Source: Dyadobacter sp. CY261
Lineage (GTDB): Bacteria > Bacteroidota > Bacteroidia > Cytophagales > Spirosomataceae
DNA: 64,000 bases
Direction: 5' to 3'
Assembly: GCF_021440085.1 (NCBI RefSeq)
Contig: NZ_JAKCPW010000004.1
Span: forward strand, 1 to 64,000
Part shown: positions 1-9,726 of the stretch, in pieces
Layout: each line of letters begins with the position of its first letter
Position numbering within the stretch: position 1 is the stretch's first letter
Notes under the pieces: model-generated
Seen by the model: the letters and a program-made list of their open reading frames with translations, nothing else
The model's database searches: none
What the model was told of the DNA's origin: nothing
Made by a program: the position numbers and the translations under genes

Positions 1-252
1 GGAGTGCAAAAGTGCAGGCTTTATTTTTAACATCCAAGAACCAGTTACAAATATTTTATCAACTTTTTTTAGCTTTCCTTCTAACCACTTGATAAACAAA
101 TCGAAACACACCGAAAATTTTTTGAAGATTTTAACTTCCGTTTTCGGAGCATATCTACCCCAATGGTGTGCTTTCTTCAGGCGTCCAATTTTTCCATTTA
201 TTAATACAAAGTATTTTTTAAGAACACCCGCATTGCCAGGCACCGTAAAGCA

Positions 253-287
253 GAAGAGGTGCCCGATCCATGATCAGACACCTCTTC
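253..287 (-). terminator. stem-loop downstream of nrdA
   Basis: Nine-base perfect inverted repeat (GAAGAGGTG at 253-261, CACCTCTTC at 279-287) around a 17-nt loop that itself holds a small GATC-cat-GATC palindrome. It lies about 20 bp past the nrdA stop on the reverse strand. No long T run follows, so termination strength is uncertain. The rest of bases 1-308 is AT-rich and shows no convincing gene. Confidence 0.5.
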
Positions 288-308
288 AATATTCGATTTT
301 AACCAAAA

Positions 309-2759
309 TTAAGAACCACAAGCCTCACATCCCTCAGGATCGTCGAGCGAGCATTGCATATCTGAGCGGTTATCACGTGACGCGACAGGCTTGGCGTGTT
401 CCTCTGCATACTGTGTGTAGTTAAGCTCCTTCTCGGCCACTACAGCCATTGCAGGCTCCAGTTGCGGCTCCGCCTGCTTGCTCACAGTAAACTGCACCGG
501 ATCGGAAGCGGCCCGGGTGCGGAGATAATACATACCGGTTTTTAGGCCCTTTTTCCACGCATAGAAATGCATGGACGTCAGCTTACCGAAGTTCGCTTCT
601 TCCATAAAGATATTCAGCGATTGCGACTGGCATATAAATGCACCTCTGTCAGCAGACATGTCGAGCAGGCTGCGCTGCTTGATCTCCCATGCCGTTTTAT
701 AGAGCTCCTTGATATTTTCCGGGATGTTTGGGATGGCCTGCACCGACCCGCTGGCACGAACGAGGTTGTTCTTCATCTCCTCACTCCACAAACCAAGTCG
801 TACAAGGTCTTTCAACAGATATTTGTTTACAACCACGAATTCACCCGACAAAACCCTCCTCACATATATATTGGAAGTAAACGGCTCGAAGCATTCATTG
901 TTGCCGAGGATCTGACTAGTCGATGCCGTCGGCATAGGTGCGAGTAGCAATGAATTGCGCACACCGTTTTGTACAACATCTTTTCTAAGCTTCTCCCAGT
1001 TCCAGCGTTTACTTCCCGGGGTTACATTCCACATATCAAATTGGAATACCCCTTGCGAGATCGGACTGCCTGCCCAAGTTTCGTACGGACCGTGCTGCAT
1101 TGCCAGCTCCATCGAAGCCTCCATCGATCCGAAATAGATCGTTTCGAAAATATCCTTGTTTAGCTGGCGCGCCTCTTCCGAATCGAATGGCATGCGCATC
1201 ATACAGAATGCATCCGCAAGGCCTTGCACCCCGATACCAATTGGCCTGTGGCGCTTATTACTCTTCTCGGCTTCGGGAACCGGATAGAAGTTAAGGTCGA
1301 TGATCTTATTCAGGTTGCGCGTTACCACTTTCGTGATCTCGTACAATTTCTGGTGATCGAAACGCAGAAAACCATCTGCGCCCTGTTCTACAAACTTCGG
1401 TAACGCAATAGATGCAAGGTTACAAACCGCTACTTCGTCAGGCGCCGTGTATTCGATGATCTCGGTACAAAGGTTCGACGACTTAATCGTGCCCAGGTTT
1501 TGCTGATTAGATTTGCTGTTCGCATGATCCTTGTATAACATATACGGCGTACCTGTCTCGATCTGCGATTCCATGATCGCAAACCATAGGTCTTGCGCCT
1601 TAATCGTTTTACGGGCTTTGCCTTCACGCTCGTATTGTTCGTACAGCTTCTCGAATTCCTCGCTGTGCGTATCCGACAGCCCCGGGCATTCGTGCGGGCA
1701 GAATAACGACCAGGTATCGTTCGCCTCGACGCGCTTCATGAACAAATCCGGAATCCACAATGCATAGAATAGGTCGCGCGCGCGCTGTTCTTCTTTTCCA
1801 TGGTTCTTTTTCAGATCAAGGAAATCGAAGATATCCGAATGCCATGGTTCTATATATATAGCAAAAGAACCCTTGCGCTTGCCACCGCCCTGATCGACGT
1901 AACGGGCCGTGTCGTTGAACACCCGGAGCATCGGTACGATACCGTTTGATTGCCCATTGGTTCCTTTAATATAAGTTCCTGTTGCACGGACGTCATGAAT
2001 GCTCAAACCGATACCACCGGCCGACTGCGAGATCAATGCACAGTTTTTAAGGGTGTCATATATACCACTGATACTGTCCTCCTTCATTGTAAGCAGGAAG
2101 CAAGACGACATTTGCGGTTTGGGCGTACCTGCATTGAACAATGTAGGCGTCGCATGGGTAAACCATTTTTCAGAAAGCAAATGATAGGTTTCAATCGCCG
2201 ACTGAACGTCATCCTGATGGATACCGACGGCTACACGCATGAGCATATGCTGCGGCCGCTCCACAATTTTTCCTTCAACTTTCAGTAAATATGATTTCTC
2301 AAGGGTTTTATAGCCAAAATAATCATAAGAATAGTCGCGGTCATATATAATAGTAGAGTCGAAGAGGGACGCATTCTGGCGGATCACTTCATAAACTTCC
2401 TTCGAGATCAGCGATGCATTTTCACCGGTTTTAGAATCTATATATGTATAAAGACGCTTCATTGTAGCCGAAAATGACTTCAATGTATTCTTATGGAGAT
2501 TTGAGATAGCGACACGGGCAGCCAGGATTGCATAATCAGGGTGCTTGGTGGTCATAGAGGCTGCGGTTTCGGCAGCAAGGTTGTCCAATTCCGCGGTGGT
2601 TACGCCGTCGTAAATACCGGAAACAACCTTTTTGGCTACTTCTACGGGCTGAACATACGTGGCGTCCAGGCCATAGCTCAATTTTTCAATGCGGGCAGTT
2701 ACCTTATCGAATTTCACGGATTCGCGGCGACCGTCACGCTTTATGACATACATAGACAT
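309..2759 (-). CDS. nrdA: ribonucleoside-diphosphate reductase, class I, alpha (catalytic) subunit
   Basis: Reduces ribonucleoside diphosphates to deoxyribonucleotides together with the radical-bearing beta subunit encoded about 30 kb away at 32417-33412. The 816-aa product starts with an ATP-cone allosteric domain (about residues 1-95, opening [11 protein letters not shown]). It then shows the class I catalytic set: redox cysteines C220 (MSSCFLL) and C446 (VAVCNLAS), the active-site N-L-C-T-E at 429-433 with the thiyl-radical C431, and a C-terminal C-E-A-C shuttle pair (811-814). Length and motifs fit the family fully. The gene stands alone, facing away from the TIM-barrel gene at 3182. A second in-frame Met two codons in (MYVIKRDG) could be the real start. 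I saw no clear NrdR box in the 422-bp upstream gap. Confidence 0.97.
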   Translation of the reverse strand: MSMYVIKRDGRRESVKFDKVTARIEKLSYGLDATYVQPVEVAKKVVSGIYDGVTTAELDNLAAETAASMTTKHPDYAILAARVAISNLHKNTLKSFSATMKRLYTYIDSKTGENASLISKEVYEVIRQNASLFDSTIIYDRDYSYDYFGYKTLEKSYLLKVEGKIVERPQHMLMRVAVGIHQDDVQSAIETYHLLSEKWFTHATPTLFNAGTPKPQMSSCFLLTMKEDSISGIYDTLKNCALISQSAGGIGLSIHDVRATGTYIKGTNGQSNGIVPMLRVFNDTARYVDQGGGKRKGSFAIYIEPWHSDIFDFLDLKKNHGKEEQRARDLFYALWIPDLFMKRVEANDTWSLFCPHECPGLSDTHSEEFEKLYEQYEREGKARKTIKAQDLWFAIMESQIETGTPYMLYKDHANSKSNQQNLGTIKSSNLCTEIIEYTAPDEVAVCNLASIALPKFVEQGADGFLRFDHQKLYEITKVVTRNLNKIIDLNFYPVPEAEKSNKRHRPIGIGVQGLADAFCMMRMPFDSEEARQLNKDIFETIYFGSMEASMELAMQHGPYETWAGSPISQGVFQFDMWNVTPGSKRWNWEKLRKDVVQNGVRNSLLLAPMPTASTSQILGNNECFEPFTSNIYVRRVLSGEFVVVNKYLLKDLVRLGLWSEEMKNNLVRASGSVQAIPNIPENIKELYKTAWEIKQRSLLDMSADRGAFICQSQSLNIFMEEANFGKLTSMHFYAWKKGLKTGMYYLRTRAASDPVQFTVSKQAEPQLEPAMAVVAEKELNYTQYAEEHAKPVASRDNRSDMQCSLDDPEGCEACGS

Positions 2760-3181
2760 AGTAATGTGGTGTTAGATAGAACGTTAGTGATGTATATTGC
2801 TGGGATTGTACTCGGAGATGCACTTTAAAAATCTGTTGAAATAACATCAAATTAATCACAAACGCAACGAGTATTTATACCTAAAAACCGGGTTTAGCGA
2901 CATAATCCAAATTACTAAATTGTTAAGAAACTAATACCTAGTTGTTTACAGAAAATTGAATCTAAGAAAATTATTTCAACAACATGAGATTCAAAAATTT
3001 GCAAACTTTTTTTAAAATTTTTCAGAGCCGAATATTCTCAACTCAATATTTAATACTGAAAATCAATAAATTATACACTATAAATTATTTATAATTAATC
3101 TAAACTTGTAAACTTTACAATTATAGTAACTTTCGAATTCGACATAAAACTTTAACATACAGACGCTAAAACAATATAGTT
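2760..3181. other. divergent intergenic region, nrdA / TIM-barrel gene
   Basis: This 422-bp, very AT-rich gap carries the promoters of both divergent genes and no recognisable coding sequence. The rightward promoter candidate and its palindrome are listed separately. For nrdA only near-matches to the Bacteroidota -7 element are visible (for example TTAATTTG on the reverse strand, at about 2858). Confidence 0.6.
3105..3134 (+). promoter_or_regulatory. candidate promoter with palindromic operator, TIM-barrel gene
   Basis: A -33-like CTTG (3105-3108) lies 18 nt before TAACTTTC (3127-3134), one mismatch from the TAnnTTTG -7 element. Between them sits a perfect palindrome with a single central base, TTGTAAA-C-TTTACAA (3106-3120), where a repressor would block the promoter. 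The region is AT-rich, so chance cannot be excluded. Confidence 0.35.
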
Positions 3182-4093
3182 ATGAGCACAATTATCGAAC
3201 AGGCCGACAGGAGAACATTCCTCAAAACAACGTCAGGGCTCGTAGCCAGCCTCGCCATTGGCGGCTCACTTACCGACGCCATGGCAGAAGCGACTCAAAG
3301 CGCCGCTTACAGCATTCCATTAGGCGTGTATGCAGCCTATGACAAGGCCGACTTTCTGCGCAAATCAGGGTGTGCATATATTGAAGAATCCGTAGCCGGC
3401 TTCCTACTCCCGGAGGGTGGCGACACCGGCTATGAGAAAAATCTGACACAGTTGCGGCAGGAGCATTTCCCGATCAAATCGTACGTGATCCTACTGCCCG
3501 CCAGTCTTAAAACGCTCGGCCCCGAGGCAAACCATGAAGCAATCCTCCAGAGAACAGATACCGTTCTGAAACGTGCCAAGGAATGCGGGTCCCAGTTTGT
3601 TGTATTTGGTAGCGGTGCTTCAAGAATCATACCCGAAGGGTTCGATCGTGCGAAAGCAAAGGCCCAGCACATTGAACTGACTCAAAAAATGGCCCCGCTA
3701 GCAGAAAAATACGGCGTCACTATTGCGGTGGAGCCGCTCAACCGCGGCGAAACCAACTTTATCAACAGTCTGGCTGAGGGTGTTGAAATCATAGAGGCGG
3801 TGAAAAGCCCGAAGGTGAAATTGCTTTGCGACATCTATCATATGCTAAAAGAGGACGAGCCTGCTTCCGAAATCATTAAATATGGGAAGCATATTGTGCA
3901 CTGCCACATTGCGGAAAAGGCAAAACGCACCCCGCCAGGCGTAGCTGGCGATGATTTCAGGACATACCTGGCCGCACTGAAAAAAATCGGGTACAAGGGC
4001 GGGCTTTCGATCGAATGCTTTGTGTACACCGATTTCGAGAAGGAAGCCAAACGCGGCGTGGAAGTGCTCAAACAACAACTCAGTGAAGTTTAG
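3182..4093 (+). CDS. Tat-exported TIM-barrel sugar isomerase/epimerase-like protein
   Basis: The 303-aa protein is a member of the xylose isomerase-like TIM-barrel superfamily, close to hydroxypyruvate isomerases and sugar-phosphate isomerase/epimerases. It begins with a twin-arginine signal (DRRTFLKT near residue 10, hydrophobic stretch, AMA cleavage site near residue 35), so it should be exported folded. Metal-ligand candidates follow the family order: E in VAVEPLNRGE, D and H in LCDIYHML, H in HCHIAEK, and E in SIECF. The substrate cannot be read from sequence. It is monocistronic, with rpmE2 following 130 bp later under its own promoter. Similar exported isomerases in Bacteroidota act in sugar or inositol catabolism, but nothing adjacent supports one pathway. 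Confidence 0.85.
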   Translation: MSTIIEQADRRTFLKTTSGLVASLAIGGSLTDAMAEATQSAAYSIPLGVYAAYDKADFLRKSGCAYIEESVAGFLLPEGGDTGYEKNLTQLRQEHFPIKSYVILLPASLKTLGPEANHEAILQRTDTVLKRAKECGSQFVVFGSGASRIIPEGFDRAKAKAQHIELTQKMAPLAEKYGVTIAVEPLNRGETNFINSLAEGVEIIEAVKSPKVKLLCDIYHMLKEDEPASEIIKYGKHIVHCHIAEKAKRTPPGVAGDDFRTYLAALKKIGYKGGLSIECFVYTDFEKEAKRGVEVLKQQLSEV

Positions 4094-4147
4094 CGCATTA
4101 ATTTTCGCCGTATTCCATTAATATTAAAAAAGATACACTTCCGACGC

Positions 4148-4178
4148 TTGATTTACAAATCAGGATTTTTTACTTTTG
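4148..4178 (+). promoter_or_regulatory. Bacteroidota-type promoter of rpmE2
   Basis: TTG (4148-4150) is followed after 20 nt by TACTTTTG (4171-4178), a full match to TAnnTTTG. The spacing fits the phylum's primary sigma-factor promoter. Transcription would start near 4184, giving a leader of about 40 nt. Confidence 0.7.
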
Positions 4179-4223
4179 CAATCCTTTTGAAAATCGTATA
4201 GAAACAAATAATACCATATACCA

Positions 4224-4466
4224 ATGAAAAAAGATATTCATCCCAATTATAGAGAGGTAGTTTTCTGGGATCTATCAAGCGATTATAAATTCATAACTCG
4301 TTCTACCATAGAGACTTCTGAAAACGTTACAATGGAAGACGGCAAGACGTATCCAGTGTACAAAGTCGAGGTTTCCTCCCAGTCACACCCTTTCTACACA
4401 GGTAAAAACGTACTGGTTGATACAGCTGGTCGCGTTGACAAATTCAGAAAGCGTTACGGAAAATAA
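4224..4466 (+). CDS. rpmE2: 50S ribosomal protein L31 type B
   Basis: The 80-aa protein of the large ribosomal subunit matches L31 type B from end to end: [16 protein letters not shown] at the start, SHPFYTGKN in the middle and [10 protein letters not shown] at the end. It has no cysteines, so this is the zinc-free paralogue form rather than the CxxC zinc-binding type. In this phylum it is usually the only L31, and no zinc-type copy or Zur site is visible here. It is preceded by a good promoter at 4148-4178 and followed by one or two hairpins. Confidence 0.97.
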   Translation: MKKDIHPNYREVVFWDLSSDYKFITRSTIETSENVTMEDGKTYPVYKVEVSSQSHPFYTGKNVLVDTAGRVDKFRKRYGK

Positions 4467-4484
4467 GCAACGCTTCGCTTTTTT
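4449..4484 (+). terminator. terminator overlapping the end of rpmE2
   Basis: AAGCGTT (4449-4455) pairs with AACGCTT (4469-4475) across the rpmE2 stop codon. A run of T follows at 4479-4484. Confidence 0.45.
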
Positions 4485-4525
4485 CTGCGTGGTCGAACAC
4501 AGCAGAGGCATTCAAAAATACAGTG

Positions 4526-4568
4526 GCAGTCCCCCGGCAAATATGCTCAGGAGACTGCTTCTTTTTTT
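4526..4568 (+). terminator. second terminator after rpmE2
   Basis: GCAGTC (4526-4531) pairs with GACTGC (4553-4558), extended by two C-G pairs past one mismatch, and is followed by CTTTTTTT. It separates rpmE2 from the nucleotidyltransferase gene at 4620. Confidence 0.6.
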
Positions 4569-4619
4569 GTCGTAACCAATAAAATGCCCGAACTTTGGCA
4601 GGCACATACGTTTTAAAAC

Positions 4620-5813
4620 ATGCCCGATATTATTCTGTTCGACGATCCAACGCTTAGAATACAACTTTTACCTTTTACATATACCAGACCAGTCGCCGGC
4701 ATTCGGTGCGGCATTCATACACTGGCCGAAAAGTGGGCCGACAGATGTCATTCACCAGTATCTTTCCAGACGGAAGCTTATTTGGCCGCAAAATATCCCC
4801 AACATACGTCCAACGACAACCTTTTTATCAACGGTGCATTGTGCCCCGATGAGCACCTGGCGGGCATCATTAAAGGTCTACCCTATGGAAACGCGCTGGT
4901 TTCGAACCGGAGTGAAGTGCTCGCAGTGAGAACTCATTCGGCGTGGAATGCATCGGAAGGCACAAATGATCTCACGGTCGTACATTATGAAGAGCCATTT
5001 ACGATGATCCGGAATGTTTGGGACATCTTCGGCCAGAATGGGGCGCAAATTAAAACCGATTATGAACGCATAGTATCTGTTCGAAAATCGGTAGGTGTTA
5101 GCGACCCATTCACACATTGTTACAAGCCCGAGAATATATTCGTGGAAGAAGGCGCGGTTATTAAAGCTTCTATATTGAATGCGGAGAATGGGCCTATCTA
5201 TATCGGGAAGAATGCATTGATTCAGGAAGGCTCGATGATCCAGGGCCCGTTTGCAATTGGCGAAAACAGTGTTTTAGCGCAAGGAACGAAGATCCGGCCT
5301 AATACTACTGTGGGGCCGGCCTCGAAAGTTGGTGGAGAAGTGAGCAATTGTGTAGTTTTTGGTTATAGTAACAAAGGCCACGACGGCTACCTGGGTAATT
5401 CGGTCCTCGGCGAATGGTGTAACCTGGGGGCGAATACCAATAATTCGAACTTGAAAAATGACCATACGAACGTCAAACTGCACAGCTATGCCAGCAATGC
5501 ATTGGCAGACACCGGCTTACTTTTCTGTGGCTTAATGATGGGTGATTATTCCAAAGCGGGAATTTCGACGATGTTCAACACCGGGACAGTTATTGGCGTA
5601 AGTGTGAATGTGTTTGGTGCAGGATTTCAGGCTAAGCATGTATCTTCGTTCTCCTGGGGCGGGGCAGCTGAGGGATATTGTGAGTACCGGTTCGAAAAAG
5701 CAGTGGCAGTGGCGAAAGATACTGTGAACCGCCGCGGCATCATATTCGGAGAGACCGAAGAAAACATTATGGGTTCAGTTTTTAAAAATACGCAGGCCCA
5801 ACGCAGCCAATAG
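4620..5813 (+). CDS. GlmU-like putative sugar nucleotidyltransferase
   Basis: The 397-aa protein has the two-domain plan of the bacteroidotal GlmU-like family. A divergent N-terminal nucleotidyltransferase domain opens IILFDDPTLRIQLLPFTYTR, lacking the classic GlmU LAAGxGTRM loop. A C-terminal left-handed beta-helix of hexapeptide repeats follows from about residue 170 (IYIGKNALIQEGSMIQGP and onward). Such proteins are thought to make or modify nucleotide sugars for the envelope; the exact reaction is unknown. The gene lies 32 bp before holB on the same strand and may be co-transcribed with it. Confidence 0.85.
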   Translation: MPDIILFDDPTLRIQLLPFTYTRPVAGIRCGIHTLAEKWADRCHSPVSFQTEAYLAAKYPQHTSNDNLFINGALCPDEHLAGIIKGLPYGNALVSNRSEVLAVRTHSAWNASEGTNDLTVVHYEEPFTMIRNVWDIFGQNGAQIKTDYERIVSVRKSVGVSDPFTHCYKPENIFVEEGAVIKASILNAENGPIYIGKNALIQEGSMIQGPFAIGENSVLAQGTKIRPNTTVGPASKVGGEVSNCVVFGYSNKGHDGYLGNSVLGEWCNLGANTNNSNLKNDHTNVKLHSYASNALADTGLLFCGLMMGDYSKAGISTMFNTGTVIGVSVNVFGAGFQAKHVSSFSWGGAAEGYCEYRFEKAVAVAKDTVNRRGIIFGETEENIMGSVFKNTQAQRSQ

Positions 5814-5845
5814 GCTTTCATACATTCTATTAATTGATTTAAATC

Positions 5846-6964
5846 GTGCTTTTCAGAGATATTCCGGGGCTTGAAAACATCAAATCGACGCTGAGGCGTT
5901 CGGTCCGGAACAGCCATTTGGCCCACGCGCAGCTATTCGATTACTCCACAGGAGGAGCTGGACTGGCCATGGCTTTGGCTTTCTCTACCTATATTAACTG
6001 TGAAAACAGAAATGAGGAAGATGCGTGCGGCACCTGTGCATCGTGCGCGAAAATGAGCAAGCTCGTACATCCTGATTTCCATTTTATATTTCCAATTGCC
6101 ACTTCCAAAAAAATCGACGGTAAAACCAGCGAAGCATTTCTACCGCTCTGGCGTTCGTTTTTACTGGAAAATCCCTATCGCGTTCTGCCCGACTGGCTCG
6201 ATCACATCGGTGCGGATAACAAGCAAGGCAACATTTCCGTGGAAGAGGCACGGGGAATTTTAAGAAAATTGTCCGTAAAAGCTTACGAAGGCGAATACAA
6301 GATCCTGCTGATCTGGAAGCCGGACATTATGAATGCAGCGTCATCCAATGCGATTCTGAAGATCCTGGAAGAACCACCTGAAAAAACATTGTTCCTTTTG
6401 GTAAGTGATCAGTCGGACAAACTCCTGACGACAATTATTTCCCGGACGCAGCGCATTACCATTCCGGCGTTCACCGATTTGGAAATCAAATCGTACCTGA
6501 AACGACAAGATATAACCGATACTGTCGCGAATCAGGTCGCCTATTTGTGTGATGGGAACTTGGCCGAGGCACTGAAACTCGTTCAGGAAGAGCAGGATGA
6601 CCGTTCGGCCTGGTTTGCCGACTGGATGCGTTCGTCCTATAAATTTGATGTGGCACATCTGGTAAAACTGGCAGAGACCTATGATGTGATGAGCAAGGAA
6701 AAACAAAAAGGACTGCTCGAATATGCATTGCGATTGTTCAGGGATATGCTCGTGTGGAGCCATGGTGCGGGCGAACTTTTGCGCGTTCCGCAGGAAGAGC
6801 TTACTTTCGTGCAGAATTTTTCAAAAACCGTCAATTTTGAATCCATGGAGAGCATGATCGGGGAAGTGAACACGGCCTATTACCACATCGAGCGGAATGT
6901 GCGCGCCAAAATGGTTTTCCTGGATTTATCATTAACAGTCGCCCAGTTTTTTCAGCGCAGATGA
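5846..6964 (+). CDS. holB: DNA polymerase III delta-prime subunit (clamp loader)
   Basis: This 372-aa AAA+ clamp-loader subunit works with delta and gamma/tau to place the sliding clamp on DNA. Visible features are the N-terminal FRDIPGLENIKSTL and a zinc module with C52, C61, C64 and C67. The P-loop is degenerate (STGGAGLAMA, no lysine), as expected for a delta-prime subunit that does not hydrolyse ATP. The conserved NAILKILEEPP and ISRTQRI stretches are present. Its TGA stop overlaps the ATG of the RimB-like gene by 4 bp (ATGA), implying translational coupling. Confidence 0.92.
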   Translation: MLFRDIPGLENIKSTLRRSVRNSHLAHAQLFDYSTGGAGLAMALAFSTYINCENRNEEDACGTCASCAKMSKLVHPDFHFIFPIATSKKIDGKTSEAFLPLWRSFLLENPYRVLPDWLDHIGADNKQGNISVEEARGILRKLSVKAYEGEYKILLIWKPDIMNAASSNAILKILEEPPEKTLFLLVSDQSDKLLTTIISRTQRITIPAFTDLEIKSYLKRQDITDTVANQVAYLCDGNLAEALKLVQEEQDDRSAWFADWMRSSYKFDVAHLVKLAETYDVMSKEKQKGLLEYALRLFRDMLVWSHGAGELLRVPQEELTFVQNFSKTVNFESMESMIGEVNTAYYHIERNVRAKMVFLDLSLTVAQFFQRR

Positions 6965-7419
6965 AACGTCCTATGGAAATTATCGGCGCAACAGACATGG
7001 CAGATCTGCCAGAGTTAGGCTGGCACAATGTCCCTGTCCGGGTCGATTCCGGTGCGGCGACTTCTGCCATCCATTGTTCTCGTGTGAAATTGGTAGAAAA
7101 AGAAGGGAGCAAAGAGCTCCATGTTTACCTCGATGCCAAGCGGGGTGCACCTCAACATTTCTTTATAATAACCGAATTCAAACAAACCGTAATCCGGAAT
7201 TCCTTTGGAAAAGAAGAAAAACGGTTCGTGATCAAGACACCAATCAAGCTTTTCGGCAGAAAAATACATACCGAATTTTCGCTGGCCAACCGGCAGAAAA
7301 TGAGTTATCCCATACTACTCGGGCGAAAATTGCTCAAAAACAGGTTTATTGTCGATGTATCGAAGAAAAACCTGTCCGCGGCAAAGCATTCGCTGACACC
7401 AACTCGTTCCCAAAAATAA
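6961..7419 (+). CDS. retropepsin-like RimB/ATP-dependent zinc protease family protein
   Basis: The 152-aa protein belongs to the RimB family (older databases call it ATP-dependent zinc protease). The hallmark is the aspartic-protease motif D29-S-G-A (VRVDSGAATSAIH), with a later hydrophobic SYPILLGRKLL stretch that matches the second half of a retropepsin fold. In other bacteria RimB acts with RimK on poly-glutamate tails of ribosomal protein S6. The next gene here is rimK, only 63 bp downstream, which supports that role. It starts inside the holB stop codon (ATGA overlap). Confidence 0.85.
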   Translation: MKRPMEIIGATDMADLPELGWHNVPVRVDSGAATSAIHCSRVKLVEKEGSKELHVYLDAKRGAPQHFFIITEFKQTVIRNSFGKEEKRFVIKTPIKLFGRKIHTEFSLANRQKMSYPILLGRKLLKNRFIVDVSKKNLSAAKHSLTPTRSQK

Positions 7420-7482
7420 CATCAGACGAAACCCGGGGCGCACAGCCCGGGGCAACACCTCCATTTTTCTAAAAACATTTTT

Positions 7483-8385
7483 ATGAAAATCGCCGTATTA
7501 TCCACCAATCCGGACCTGTATTCGACCAGGCGCCTGGTGGAGGCAATCAAACAAAAGGGACACGAAGCGGTTGTGATCGATCATGTCAAATGCTTTGTGA
7601 TGGTCGAAGGCGGCAAGCCGACGGTCATTTACAAAGGCAAGCCGGTAACTGACATCGATGCCGCCATTCCACGGATCGGTACTTCGGTAAATGCATTCGG
7701 CTGTGCCGTAGTGCGCCAGTTCGAGCTCATGAAAATTTTTACTACTGTTAAATCACAAGCCATTCTGCGCTCACGCGACAAGCTGCGCAGTATGCAGGTG
7801 CTTGCGAAGGTGGGTATTGATATTCCAAAAACGGCATTTGCTAAAAATCCTGCGCAGGTCAACGAATTGATTCACCTGGTGGGAGGTCCACCCGTAATCA
7901 TCAAATTGCTTGAAGGCACACAGGGCGTAGGTGTAGTATTGGCAGAAACCATTAAAGCCGCCAAATCAACTATTGAAGCATTTTACGGACTTAAAGCCAA
8001 CTTCCTGATCCAAGAATACATTGCCGAGTCCAAAGGCGCCGATATTCGTGCATTTGTAATAGGGAACAAAGTGATTGCAGCTATGAAACGGCAAGGTGCG
8101 GAAGGAGATTTCCGTTCCAATCTGCATCGCGGTGGCTCGGGCCGCATGATCGAACTGACGCCTGAGGAAGAGCATACTGCCATTGCGGCGGCGAAGGCAT
8201 TAGGTGTCAAAATCGCCGGCGTAGATATGCTGCAATCCTCACGCGGGCCACTGGTAATGGAAGTTAACTCTTCCCCGGGGCTAAGAGGGATTGAAGAAGT
8301 AAGCGGCATAGACGTTGCCTCGCTGATCGTGTCTTATATCGAAGATAAAATCGTGACGGATGAAGGGGATACGGTGGGAGTTTGA
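7483..8385 (+). CDS. rimK: RimK, ribosomal protein S6 glutamate ligase
   Basis: The 300-aa ATP-grasp ligase adds glutamate residues to the C-terminus of ribosomal protein S6. The ATP-grasp core is visible as [16 protein letters not shown] (about residues 146-161), [16 protein letters not shown] and, near the end, [15 protein letters not shown] with metal-binding E and N. It is full length compared with E. coli RimK. It follows the RimB-like gene on the same strand, so the two should form a modification and demodification pair. Confidence 0.93.
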   Translation: MKIAVLSTNPDLYSTRRLVEAIKQKGHEAVVIDHVKCFVMVEGGKPTVIYKGKPVTDIDAAIPRIGTSVNAFGCAVVRQFELMKIFTTVKSQAILRSRDKLRSMQVLAKVGIDIPKTAFAKNPAQVNELIHLVGGPPVIIKLLEGTQGVGVVLAETIKAAKSTIEAFYGLKANFLIQEYIAESKGADIRAFVIGNKVIAAMKRQGAEGDFRSNLHRGGSGRMIELTPEEEHTAIAAAKALGVKIAGVDMLQSSRGPLVMEVNSSPGLRGIEEVSGIDVASLIVSYIEDKIVTDEGDTVGV

Positions 8386-8420
8386 CAAGCTGGCCGCTGG
8401 CCAGTGACCACTGAAAACCA

Positions 8421-8468
8421 ATCAGTTGACTAAATGATTTCCCGACTCAATGACTTCATGACCTGATA
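8421..8468. repeat. degenerate 8-bp-period repeat between convergent genes
   Basis: Between the stops of rimK and the DUF2652 gene the sequence falls into six consecutive octamers. Four end in ATG or TTG: ATCAGTTG, ACTAAATG, ACTCAATG, ACTTCATG (8421, 8429, 8445, 8453). One diverged unit sits at 8437, and ACCTGATA closes the run at 8461. A related ATGAGTCA repeat lies at 43637-43667 in another convergent gap. Confidence 0.45.
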
Positions 8469-8482
8469 ACGGACCATCACTG

Positions 8483-9559
8483 TCAGAAATCAACAGGGAC
8501 GACGATTTCCGGCAGTAGCGCTTTCAGATTCACCAGCGATTTCCGGAAGCTTTCTTCCATTTTGTCCTTCTTAAACAATCTGAATGTCAGCTGTTTCAGC
8601 AGGTCTTTTTTTAAATAGTATTCCAAACTGAGGCGGGTTCGGGTGTCGCCCAACTTTTCAAGCACAAAATAGAGCGTGCCGGTCCGATTTTCGTCCGATT
8701 CGCTGAAGACAACCCGCGAATCAGGATCGTAGGAAAAGCCGCTGGCATACAGAATCGTTTCCCCGTCGTTGCTTACACGACGGTGACGCGAGCCGATTCC
8801 AGGCAGGAAATGATCGAGCTCTTCGATCGATTTCACGCCGTCCTGCCATCGGTGGCGCAGCTCGAGGTGCCCCGAGGTGAAAAACATCTTTTTAATATCC
8901 GTATCATATTCCATTGAAACAGAAGTCATTTTAACCTTTTCCAACGGCTCCAGCAACGGAGGTTCATAAGGCGGAATGCTGTCTTTGAGCAAACCTATCT
9001 GAGTGTATGCGAATGGGATCTGCTCATTTTCCGTCGTCTTTGATCCGGAATGCCATGTCATCCAATCGGTAAAACCGTTTGGTTGCTGTCCATTCAGCAG
9101 GTTTTGCGTCACCAGCCAGTATTCGTGCTGTTCGATATCGTTTTTCAGGAGCTGGTGCGCCACGATAATGTCCTTGCCGATCAGCTTGCTGAAATTTTTG
9201 ACCTGATAAGTCGTAAACTCACCGTAATGCGCTACGACTTTCAAGGTAAGATTTACCGCTGAAATGCATGCCTTGCACTGGCAAAAACGGCGGTTGTCAT
9301 AGGCAATGATGTATTTGTGAAAATCACAAAACATTCTCTCGACCTGCTTGTACAATACTTCCAACTCCGGCGCCTCCCCAAATTTGAAAAAGAGAATCGC
9401 GTCACCCTCGATCTCGGAAATTTCCAGGCCGATCTGATTCGCATTCACCAGCGTTTCCAGCAACTCCTGAATGATATGCCGGCCGTGCTCGATCTCGATT
9501 TCATGCATAAACCGCGTAAAACCGCTTATATCGGGAATAAATATCAAACCCCTATTTTC
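8483..9559 (-). CDS. DUF2652 domain protein (adenylate-cyclase-like fold plus SRPBCC-like domain)
   Basis: The 358-aa protein has two parts. The N-terminal about 160 residues (IFIPDISGFTRFMHEIEIEH, then EISEIEGDAILFFKFG) match DUF2652, which resembles class III nucleotide cyclase domains. A conserved CQCKAC follows. The C-terminal half (from about residue 210, ELRHRWQDGVKSIEELDHF) resembles polyketide-cyclase/SRPBCC ligand-binding domains. Whether it makes a cyclic nucleotide is unknown. I chose the Met before ENRGLIF because family members begin there. An in-frame Met 24 codons upstream (9631) is possible. Confidence 0.75.
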   Translation of the reverse strand, partial: ENRGLIFIPDISGFTRFMHEIEIEHGRHIIQELLETLVNANQIGLEISEIEGDAILFFKFGEAPELEVLYKQVERMFCDFHKYIIAYDNRRFCQCKACISAVNLTLKVVAHYGEFTTYQVKNFSKLIGKDIIVAHQLLKNDIEQHEYWLVTQNLLNGQQPNGFTDWMTWHSGSKTTENEQIPFAYTQIGLLKDSIPPYEPPLLEPLEKVKMTSVSMEYDTDIKKMFFTSGHLELRHRWQDGVKSIEELDHFLPGIGSRHRRVSNDGETILYASGFSYDPDSRVVFSESDENRTGTLYFVLEKLGDTRTRLSLEYYLKKDLLKQLTFRLFKKDKMEESFRKSLVNLKALLPEIVVPVDF

Positions 9560-9726
9560 CATGATGCTAATTTTGAAAGAGGTTGAATTTACAGGGATTT
9601 TTTCACTCATTCCATTAAAATCGTATTGCACAGCTAATTGCGGGAACTGTAAGATTTCACTGGCTGGTTTCCTGGTTATGGCATAACTTCGCCCCCGAAA
9701 TAAAATTTGTTCAGGACCATATCATC

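Noticed and set aside
2760..3181. NrdR boxes upstream of nrdA
   Set aside because: AT-rich ACTATA-like strings occur, but no pair of 16-bp palindromic boxes with the expected spacing.
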